Part shown: piece by piece, positions 1 through 4,369 of the stretch
Numbering within the stretch: position 1 is the stretch's first letter
How the letters are laid out: each line of letters opens with the position of its first letter
Source: Verrucomicrobiota bacterium
Lineage (GTDB): Bacteria > Verrucomicrobiota > Verrucomicrobiia > Chthoniobacterales > Terrimicrobiaceae
NCBI GenBank assembly: GCA_026398285.1
Contig: JAPLTI010000066.1
Location: 1 to 5,889, forward strand
Length of the DNA: 5,889 nt
Direction of reading: 5' to 3'
Made by a program: the position numbers and the translations under genes
Notes under the pieces: model-generated
What the model was told of the DNA's origin: nothing
What the model saw: the letters and a program-made list of their open reading frames with translations, nothing else
Databases searched by the model: none

Positions 1-214
1 CGAATCCCTTCTGGGCAGTGAGTCGGTCGAGGGTGGCAGGAGTTGCAAACTTCAGGAAACTTCCTCGCTCCGCTCCGTGCGTTTCGAGTGTTGTCCAGAG
101 TCGGATCAGACACCCGACAGCGGTGGCATTTGAACTGCGCATAAGTTCGGCCAATCGCACCACCCGTGGCGAGTGCCACAAGTTTGCGGGGAGTTTAATC
201 AGAGCACGCCGCAT
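1..214 (-). CDS. Partial gene: N-terminus of a replication-like (phage/plasmid type) hypothetical protein
   Basis: The frame opens with ATG at 214-212 and stays open to the window edge, giving 71 residues (MRRALIKLPANLWHSPRVVR at the start). The pattern of a short basic N-terminus, a helix with RLAELM, then CLIRLWTTLETHG resembles N-terminal segments of phage or plasmid replication-associated proteins, which often carry a Leu-rich helix ending in RLW. That resemblance is from memory and weak; no catalytic motif is in view. The start shares one base with the stop of the upstream excisionase-type gene (TAATG), so the two are probably translationally coupled in one transcript. No Shine-Dalgarno sequence precedes the ATG, which fits coupling. 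The codon pattern and the tight junction make this a real gene; the function is open. Confidence 0.75.
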   Translation of the reverse strand, partial: MRRALIKLPANLWHSPRVVRLAELMRSSNATAVGCLIRLWTTLETHGAERGSFLKFATPATLDRLTAQKGF

Positions 215-510
215 TAGATGGCGCGCTGCTCCAGTGCAATGAGGTCGTTGTCGAGTTGCTCGCGCCGGAATAAAATGCGTCCTCCGATTTTGATTCGGGA
301 GATCGAGCGATTGCGCACATACTGGCGAAGACTTCGTGGACTGAATCCGCAATAGCAGGCGGCTTCGGCCAGTGTCATGCGAGCAGGCGGGTCGCGTCTG
401 ATTCGTTCGGCCTTTGAGGGGTCTGTGATTTCGAGTCGAGTTTCGGTGCGGCGAATTTCCTTAGCCACACTGGGCGGGATTGTTTGGTTTGTGTTCGTGT
501 GTTCGGTCAT
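214..510 (-). CDS. Excisionase-type helix-turn-helix DNA-binding protein
   Basis: This is a 98-aa protein. Residues 1-44 are polar and charged with no recognisable fold. Residues 45-93 form a winged-HTH unit of the HTH_17/MerR-like excisionase class: MTLAEAACYCGFSPRSLRQY supplies the HTH, then VRNRSI, then a wing with IKIGGRILFRREQLDNDL. The motif 'G.RILFRREQLD' near the C-terminus is typical of small Xis/AlpA-like proteins that bind att DNA and steer the integrase toward excision, or act as regulators. It is encoded in the same element and on the same strand as the integrase, 818 bp downstream of its stop, and overlaps the next gene by one base. ATG at 510 is the start that follows the only good -10 box; there is no Shine-Dalgarno sequence. 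The fold assignment is firm. Whether it acts as an excisionase or a transcription regulator is inference. Confidence 0.85.
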   Translation of the reverse strand: MTEHTNTNQTIPPSVAKEIRRTETRLEITDPSKAERIRRDPPARMTLAEAACYCGFSPRSLRQYVRNRSISRIKIGGRILFRREQLDNDLIALEQRAI

Positions 511-553
511 GGGTTAATTGATTGAGTTTGCGGATTTCGTTTCTCGCTCCCCT

Positions 554-577
554 ATTATAGGGTTGGCGTGTCAACAC
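554..577 (-). promoter_or_regulatory. Candidate xis promoter with two overlapping palindromes
   Basis: On the minus strand a perfect TATAAT (559-554) sits about 44 bp before the excisionase start, giving a leader of roughly 37 nt. It lies inside the palindrome CCCTATTATAGGG (550-562). A perfect TTGACA (574-569) lies inside a second palindrome, GTGTCAACAC (568-577). Only 9 bp separate the two hexamers, too few for a normal sigma-70 promoter, so TTGACA is probably not its -35 box. More likely the TATAAT is a real -10 element and both palindromes are operators, perhaps for the HTH protein itself. Confidence 0.4.
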
Positions 578-620
578 TGGTTTTCGGCGACCGCAGGCAT
601 AGCTGCAACAGGGCGTCTGC

Positions 621-660
621 AAAACGGGATCAAACGAGACTAAACGGGCACTAACGGGCG
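621..660. repeat. Four phased 10-bp direct repeats (iteron-like)
   Basis: Four consecutive 10-bp units share AACGRG at the same offset: AAAACGGGAT, CAAACGAGAC, TAAACGGGCA, CTAACGGGCG. The core hexamers start at 623, 633, 643 and 653, exactly one helical turn apart, so a protein bound to each would sit on the same DNA face. They lie 111-150 bp upstream of the excisionase start. Plausible roles are iterons for a replication initiator (a replication-like gene starts at 214) or arm-type sites for integrase or excisionase. Confidence 0.65.
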
Positions 661-662
661 CA

Positions 663-680
663 AATTTCCTGCAAGAAATT
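663..680. repeat. AT-rich inverted repeat beside the phased repeats
   Basis: AATTTC (663-668) and GAAATT (675-680) are perfect 6-bp arms around CTGCAA. The site starts 2 bp after the last 10-bp repeat. An AT-rich dyad next to iterons is a common origin layout, but it could equally be an operator. Confidence 0.4.
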
Positions 681-787
681 GGGAGGTGTTGAGCCGGATC
701 AGTGAGAACCAAAAGCTCGCCGTCGATGCCGTCTGGCTCCGCTGGCGACCGCATCCGCTGCACCATCAGTCCGGCTACGCCGCAGTG

Positions 788-1055
788 GCACGAAGCCCCC
801 GCCGAACCAGCTTCCACTCCACTCCGATAAACCGCTCCGCTCATTGGCGCGGCGTTGTTCGGCCTCCGCGCTCGTTCCTCGCACATCGGCCTCTGGTCGT
901 CACCCGTTCGACTACGCTCTTCCGGTAGTGCGGTGAGATAGGCAGGCAAGAAGCATCCGCCTCCCGCCGCATGGGAGCCGGATGCGCCTGCCTATCTCAA
1001 GCACTACCCGAAGTTATCTCCGCTCCGCTCCAGCTGGATCGGCGGGGGCTTGTGC
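788..1055. repeat. Inverted repeat pair (788-812 and 1032-1055) flanking a hairpin
   Basis: The segment 788-812 and the reverse complement of 1032-1055 match at 23 of 25 positions, with one missing base and one substitution (shared core AAGCCCCCGCCGA). Both copies are followed by CCAGCT, 13 bases, then GATAA. In one copy the 13 bases are GGAGCGGAGCGGA and in the other TCCACTCCACTCC, nearly reverse complements of each other. Weaker similarity continues outward. Together with the hairpin arms this suggests a head-to-head inverted duplication centred near 969, in which the left copy carries about 95 extra bases. Confidence 0.6.
924..1008. repeat. 85-nt long hairpin (33 paired bases per full stem)
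   Basis: The segment folds back on itself. 924-931 (GGTAGTGC) pairs with 1001-1008. 935-947 (GAGATAGGCAGGC) pairs with 986-998, 13 bp perfect. 953-959 (GCATCCG) pairs with 979-985, and 961-965 (CTCCC) with 973-977. The interruptions are a small internal loop (932-934 against 999-1000), a 5-nt bulge (948-952), a C/C mismatch (960/978) and a 7-nt terminal loop. No T-tract follows on either strand, so it is not a simple terminator. It could be an extruded cruciform, a transfer or replication structure, or the centre of an inverted duplication. Confidence 0.75.
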
Positions 1056-1156
1056 TTCGCTCCTCGCTCGCGGTCATGGCGGCGATGGATGCCGTTTGCC
1101 CTGGTGAATCCGACTGCGCCGCCGTTGTGGATCGAGAGTCTATGAGGTGCGGCTAT

Positions 1157-1218
1157 GGCGGGGTGTGGTCGGTGGCGGTCTGTCGCGTCCTTGCGGACGC
1201 ACCACCCACGCCCCCGCC
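1157..1218 (-). repeat. GC-rich long hairpin with GCAA tetraloop; possible structured RNA
   Basis: Three nested stems are visible: 1157-1163 (GGCGGGG) with 1212-1218; 1165-1173 with 1201-1209 (one mismatch, one wobble); and 1185-1190 (GCGTCC) with 1195-1200, perfect. An asymmetric loop covers 1174-1184. Read on the minus strand, the terminal loop is GCAA, a GNRA tetraloop that stabilises RNA hairpins. The minus strand is the one transcribed from integrase toward excisionase. This suggests folded RNA, but no known RNA class is recognised, and a DNA-level role is equally open. Confidence 0.5.
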
Positions 1219-1237
1219 CACCCGCTCCGCGCCGTTC

Positions 1238-1290
1238 GGGGATCGCTAACGCTCCCCCTCACGGCTCTACGCCCCCGCAGGCCATGCGGG
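1238..1290 (-). terminator. Two GC-rich hairpins after the integrase stop; possible terminator
   Basis: CCCGCA (1274-1279) pairs with TGCGGG (1285-1290) around a 5-nt loop, 39 bp beyond the integrase stop in the direction of transcription. GGGGA (1238-1242) pairs with TCCCC (1253-1257) a little further on. Neither is followed by a U-run, so classical intrinsic termination is unlikely. They may slow polymerase, protect the mRNA 3' end, or belong with the 1157-1218 hairpin in one RNA structure. Confidence 0.3.
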
Positions 1291-1328
1291 TGCAAGGCGT
1301 CTTCGGGAGATGATCGGCGGGGTCAGCC

Positions 1329-2681
1329 TCATTGAGCGGCAACCTTGCGCTCGGGGCGGGTTTGCTTTGCGGATTTTGTCACCTTCGCTCCGGTGCCAAT
1401 GCTCACAATATTGTCAGGTGTGCCCAAAACGGCAGCGGGGGTCAGGGCCATGATCGCCTTGGCTTGGGCTTCACTCATTATTCCTCTGTAATGCCCGAAG
1501 AGGCTTCCGGTCTCGCTCGTGCTGTGTCCGAGATAGGCTCTTGTCTTTCCGGCATCCTGCCCAAGCCGGAAATGGACACTGGCGAAGGTATGCCGAAGGC
1601 AGTCCTGTTCCCATTTTTCCAGTCCAACGAGCTTCTTCAGCCGCTCCCAACGGCGGCGATAGTTTTTAGGCCGATGAATTGCCCCTTCCTGGTCAGGGCA
1701 TAGGCGCAGCCACTCAAGCGCAATCGGCGACAGGCTAACATTTCGAATGCCGGCTTTATTCTTGGATCGACGGATGTTCAGTGTCCCTTTCTTGCCACTG
1801 GTTTCGATGCTTCCCCATTGAAGGTGCGGTGTCTCCGAGTCAGGTCGAACGCCTGCAAATAGCTCCAGAACTACCTCCGCGAGCATTCCGAGTTTGCCAG
1901 TGTCCCGATTTTCGGGGGCGTGTCGAGTTTCGTATGCCGCCTTCAGCAGTGCTCGGGCAGTGTCGGCATAGATGACGGTCGGCTCTCGGTCAGGGACATC
2001 GGGCTTGGAAATACTCAGAACCGGATTTCTTGCTATCCAGCCCGCGAGAGGAGCGTCCCGTCTGGTTTTGCGACCGCGATAGTGTTTTGGTCTCAGAGCA
2101 AATTCAAAGAGAGAAGAAATCACGGTATAGTCATTCCGCGAATGTTGTTGAGAAATGTTCGCGCGGTTCAGATAGGTCTCCAGTTCTTGCTCTGTGATGA
2201 CCTTGATATCTTTCTCACCACCGATGGCGTCCTCAAATTGTTTGAGTCTTTTCTTGTAGTCGAGGAGCGTTCTTTCTCTAACTCCACCTTTGCGACGATT
2301 TTCAATATACTTTGCACTTAGGTCAGAGAGTTTAATGTCTCCGGCTGGGGGCTTGTTATGGCGAATGAAGAATTCCACAACATCGCTAAGGGTCTTATGC
2401 AAGCCAGCTTTAGTGAGCTTATCCATAGCAACTTTGGCGTCCTCGCGCGCCATGTCGCTAAGTTTGAAGCCTCCGTGTCCTGCGTTGCTGTAAAGGATGC
2501 GGATGCTCTCTGCATGGGCTTTTGCAGCCTCCTCGGTCAGATGCCGCTTCTGGATGCGTTTGCCGTTGATCGGGACGCCGGAATCCACCATCCAGCTTTT
2601 GATTACTCCATCTGGTCGGTAGCAGGGCCGGATTTTAGGCCACTCAACTTGTTTTGGGGATCGGTTCTTTGGTCGCGCCAT
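1329..2681 (-). CDS. Tyrosine recombinase (site-specific integrase) of the element
   Basis: This 450-aa enzyme breaks and rejoins DNA at att sites through a covalent 3'-phosphotyrosine, integrating or excising the element. Residues 1-110 are an N-terminal region that probably holds arm-site binding. About 115-205 is the SAM-like core-binding domain, with YIENRRKGGVRERTLLDYKK. About 235-410 is the catalytic domain. Visible active-site residues are Arg279 in FAGVRPDSE, a probable Lys307 in RRSKNKAG, Arg363 in DCLRHTFAS, His386 in YLGHS and the nucleophile Tyr398 in GHYRG. Asp360 replaces the usual first His of HxxR, a tolerated position in the family. The tail from about 415 is basic and probably disordered. 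The gene is complete and starts at ATG 2681 with no Shine-Dalgarno sequence, about 108 bp from the tRNA-Thr att remnant that it presumably recognises. It reads away from the att site into the element. Confidence 0.95.
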   Translation of the reverse strand: MARPKNRSPKQVEWPKIRPCYRPDGVIKSWMVDSGVPINGKRIQKRHLTEEAAKAHAESIRILYSNAGHGGFKLSDMAREDAKVAMDKLTKAGLHKTLSDVVEFFIRHNKPPAGDIKLSDLSAKYIENRRKGGVRERTLLDYKKRLKQFEDAIGGEKDIKVITEQELETYLNRANISQQHSRNDYTVISSLFEFALRPKHYRGRKTRRDAPLAGWIARNPVLSISKPDVPDREPTVIYADTARALLKAAYETRHAPENRDTGKLGMLAEVVLELFAGVRPDSETPHLQWGSIETSGKKGTLNIRRSKNKAGIRNVSLSPIALEWLRLCPDQEGAIHRPKNYRRRWERLKKLVGLEKWEQDCLRHTFASVHFRLGQDAGKTRAYLGHSTSETGSLFGHYRGIMSEAQAKAIMALTPAAVLGTPDNIVSIGTGAKVTKSAKQTRPERKVAAQ

Positions 2682-2734
2682 AGGTTGCAGAGCATCGCCG
2701 AAAGAAGGGTTATTGCAAGACTTTTTGTGAGCGT

Positions 2735-2746
2735 GGCGTGAACGCC
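2735..2746. promoter_or_regulatory. Palindrome between integrase start and att site
   Basis: GGCGTGAACGCC has 5-bp arms around GA, and runs of five T lie on both sides (2722-2726 and 2748-2752). It is 53 bp upstream of the integrase start and 43 bp from the tRNA remnant. It could be an operator for integrase expression or an accessory site in the recombination complex. Read on the plus strand, the second T-run makes it resemble a weak terminator that would stop transcripts entering from the element. Confidence 0.35.
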
Positions 2747-2789
2747 GTTTTTCATATACTGAATTTCAATGACTTAACATTTATGGTTA

Positions 2790-2836
2790 GCGGTTTTGTA
2801 AACCGCTGGTCGTCGGTTCGAATCCGACTGTCGGCT
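2790..2836 (+). tRNA. 3' half of tRNA-Thr(UGU): attachment-site remnant (attR), not a functional tRNA
   Basis: The anticodon stem GCGGT/ACCGC (2790-2794, 2802-2806) encloses loop TTTGTAA with anticodon TGT at 2797-2799 (Thr). A 5-nt variable loop follows, then the T-arm GTCGG-TTCGAAT-CCGAC (2812-2828), the acceptor 3' strand TGTCGGC (2829-2835) and a T discriminator. The acceptor matches the GCCGAC...GTCGGC pairing known for tRNA-Thr. Nothing upstream supplies a 5' acceptor strand or D-arm, so the gene is truncated exactly at the anticodon arm. The location beside an integrase gene identifies it as the copy left by site-specific integration. CCC rather than CCA follows the discriminator, so CCA is not encoded. 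Confidence 0.8.
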
Positions 2837-2917
2837 CCCCCCACGCTCCTGCGCTTGCCGAGAGTTGAGCTCGTTCTTTAAAACCCAAGCGCGCTTATCC
2901 ACTGCCAACGGGCAAAT

Positions 2918-4150
2918 TCAAAAGGAAACCCGTGTGACGATGCAACTTTGTGTCAGTTTCAGCTCGGCCATGGCCTCCCCCAAAGCGGTGATTTCCCTTT
3001 GGCGCGTTTCCGGTGTGGCCAGTGACTCGCAGACTTGGACGAGTCTGCGCGATGTCCCCCGCCGTGCGGTCAAGAAGTCGACCTCGCGGCCCGACTTGGT
3101 TTTATAATAAAAAATCTCCGGTTCCACACGGCGCAAGGCTGCAAAAACGAGATTTTCGAGTAGGTGGCCGGAATTGATTAGGACGCCGGAACTGACAGAC
3201 CTCACCAGCGCATGATCAATGGCATAAATTTTTTTGGGATTGGTATTGGATCTTGCCAGCGAGGCATCGAATAGACGGACTGTAAAGAAGACATAGGCGT
3301 CCTGAAACCATTCGAGATAATCGGCCACGGCGGATTTCGGAGCTTTGTGGCCAAGGGATTTCAGATAACCCGTGAGATTGTTGATCGAATAAAGCGAAGC
3401 CGCGTTGTCCGCCAGCCAGTGAGCCAGGTCCGTCACCGCTTTGGGGTGGGCTATATCATGCCGCTCCACGAGGTCACGAAAAAGCATTGTCTGGAAGTAT
3501 TCCTGATGGACTTTAACCCGCGCCCAGCGATCAAGGCCGAGAACTTCCGGGAATCCCCCGCTTTCCCAAAATTCACCGAATGCATGCTGGATAGTGAAAC
3601 GCCTTTTACTCGATAAAACTCCACTGCTCTCGATACCCTTGAAATCCAGAAATTCCCGAAAAGAAAACGGAAACATTTCCCATGAGAGAGCCCTGCCTCT
3701 CATCTCGGTGGCGATTTCCTTCGAGAGCATTCGGGCGGATGATCCAGTGAGATAGACTTCGCACTCCTCGGTGCGCATCAAACGATCAACAAATCGCTCC
3801 CAACCGGGAAGCATCTGGATTTCATCAAAGAAGCAATAGACCTTCTCGGTATTCTTTTTTTCTGGATAGAGCGAAAAGTAAGCCTCGAGGATCAATCTGG
3901 GGTTTTCCTGCTGCAAGCGATGAAGTCGATCATCGAAAAAATTGAGGTAAAGAATGTTGTTCCGCGAAACACCGGAATCCAATAACTGCTTCATGATTTG
4001 AAACATGAATGTGGATTTGCCGCATCGGCGCACACCGATGCAGACAGTGGCTTTGCCGGGAATTGTTGAAACCAAAACCCTTCTGGGCACACCCGCTTTC
4101 AAGTGCATCTCCTGAAAATCGAGGATCAATTCTTTCAGTGTATCAAGCAT
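2918..4150 (-). CDS. AAA+ ATPase with C-terminal DUF4143 domain (AAA_14 family)
   Basis: This 410-aa protein is complete and close to the usual family length of about 400. The ATPase part has Walker A GVRRCGKST (39-47, Lys45), Walker B VYCFFDE (104-110, Asp109-Glu110), a sensor-1-like LTGSSARML (134-142), and arginines in RGRALSWEMFPFSFREFL (151-168), the hallmark of AAA_14 proteins. A linker of winged-helix type (about 235-290) precedes the DUF4143 region, which ends in HLLENLVF (329-336), KSGREVDFL (352-360) and LVQVCESL (370-377). The last three recall a restriction-endonuclease-like fold in which the catalytic Lys position is Cys, as in the QVC-type members. The cellular role of this widespread family is not established. 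The start at ATG 4150 sits 6 bp from a palindrome, and the gene diverges from the YbjN-like gene. Its stop is only 82 bp from the att remnant, so it might itself have been acquired. Confidence 0.9.
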   Translation of the reverse strand: MLDTLKELILDFQEMHLKAGVPRRVLVSTIPGKATVCIGVRRCGKSTFMFQIMKQLLDSGVSRNNILYLNFFDDRLHRLQQENPRLILEAYFSLYPEKKNTEKVYCFFDEIQMLPGWERFVDRLMRTEECEVYLTGSSARMLSKEIATEMRGRALSWEMFPFSFREFLDFKGIESSGVLSSKRRFTIQHAFGEFWESGGFPEVLGLDRWARVKVHQEYFQTMLFRDLVERHDIAHPKAVTDLAHWLADNAASLYSINNLTGYLKSLGHKAPKSAVADYLEWFQDAYVFFTVRLFDASLARSNTNPKKIYAIDHALVRSVSSGVLINSGHLLENLVFAALRRVEPEIFYYKTKSGREVDFLTARRGTSRRLVQVCESLATPETRQREITALGEAMAELKLTQSCIVTRVSF

Positions 4151-4156
4151 CTCAAA

Positions 4157-4184
4157 TAAACTGGAAATATTTATTACCAGTTTA
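4157..4184 (-). promoter_or_regulatory. Operator-like palindrome at the ATPase start
   Basis: TAAACTGG (4157-4164) and CCAGTTTA (4177-4184) are perfect 8-bp arms around a 12-bp AT-only spacer, only 6 bp before the ATPase ATG. On the minus strand a weak promoter could overlap it: TTGCCG, 17 bp, then TAATAA. A bound repressor would then block initiation; if transcribed, the arms could form a hairpin that hides the start codon. The palindrome is directly visible and the promoter is tentative. Confidence 0.5.
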
Positions 4185-4249
4185 ATATCAAACCGGCAAT
4201 TTTTATTTCCACATTGAAATGCTGTGCACTATTGGCTGGTGGCGTTTTA

Positions 4250-4286
4250 TTCGCATGCAGTTTCCCTGCCGACCCCAGCATGCGAA
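4250..4286. repeat. Inverted repeat in the leader of the YbjN-like gene
   Basis: TTCGCATGC (4250-4258) and GCATGCGAA (4278-4286) are perfect 9-bp arms separated by 19 bp. The site lies in the divergent intergenic region, 84 bp before the YbjN-like start. It could be a regulator-binding dyad or a leader hairpin. No T-tract follows. Confidence 0.5.
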
Positions 4287-4290
4287 CACA

Positions 4291-4309
4291 TGTTGCACCT
4301 CGTGCGACA
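4291..4309 (+). repeat. Short hairpin just after the 9-bp inverted repeat
   Basis: TGTTGCAC (4291-4298) pairs with GTGCGACA (4302-4309) around a 3-nt loop, with one U-G wobble when read as plus-strand RNA. It follows the previous inverted repeat by 4 bp, so the two may form tandem stem-loops in the YbjN-like mRNA leader. Confidence 0.35.
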
Positions 4310-4369
4310 ATGGAGAAAGTATGAGTAGCGGCCAATTATTGGAACCCTAACTCCAGCACACCCATTTTT

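Larger units (their letters stand above)
511..1328. other. 818-bp gene-free stretch rich in inverted and direct repeats
   Basis: No frame here gives a convincing protein. The longest (461-949 minus) overlaps the excisionase gene, is rich in Arg, Cys and Pro, and has no domain-like pattern. The stretch instead holds phased 10-bp repeats (621-660), an AT-rich inverted repeat (663-680), an inverted pair (788-812 with 1032-1055), an 85-nt hairpin (924-1008) and three GC-rich hairpins (1157-1290). It separates integrase from excisionase, which are usually close together in small elements. A replication or transfer origin, a recombination control region, a structured RNA, or remnants of a duplicated gene fragment are all possible. 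Confidence 0.6.
1..2836. mobile_element. Right end of an integrative element inserted at tRNA-Thr(UGU)
   Basis: A tyrosine integrase, an excisionase-type HTH protein and a replication-like gene start all read leftward from a truncated 3' tRNA-Thr half at 2790-2836. When an element integrates into the 3' part of a tRNA gene, the intact tRNA is restored at one end and a bare 3' copy is left at the other. The tRNA half reads on the plus strand and lacks its 5' half, so the element lies to its left and the host chromosome to its right. The left end, with the intact tRNA-Thr, is outside the window. The assignment is inferred from gene content and the att remnant. No second att copy is visible here. 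Confidence 0.75.

Noticed and set aside
18..242. 74-codon plus-strand open frame
   Set aside because: It is antisense to the better supported minus-strand gene that starts at 214 and couples to the excisionase gene.
554..574. TTGACA and TATAAT as one sigma-70 promoter
   Set aside because: They are separated by 9 bp instead of about 17.
621..660. Direct repeats as a CRISPR fragment
   Set aside because: The units are 10 bp with no spacers and no cas genes nearby.
801..863. GCCGAAC...GTTCGGC inverted repeat as a possible integron attC site
   Set aside because: The right box is not GTTRRRY, inner L boxes do not pair, and there is no integron integrase or cassette.
461..949. 162-codon minus-strand open frame upstream of the excisionase
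   Set aside because: It overlaps the excisionase gene, is rich in Arg, Cys and Pro with no domain pattern, and runs through the hairpin and direct repeats. It looks like chance openness in GC-rich DNA.
971..1249. 92-codon plus-strand open frame
   Set aside because: Its composition is atypical (Ala, Pro and Cys runs), it begins inside the hairpin loop, and it has no recognisable domain.
2765..2836. A complete tRNA-Thr gene
   Set aside because: No GCCGACA-like 5' acceptor strand or D-arm precedes the anticodon stem at the required distance.
2887..2896. AAGCGCGCTT palindrome as the ATPase terminator
   Set aside because: It has no loop and only a short, offset T-run, so a stable RNA hairpin followed by a U-tract is not formed.
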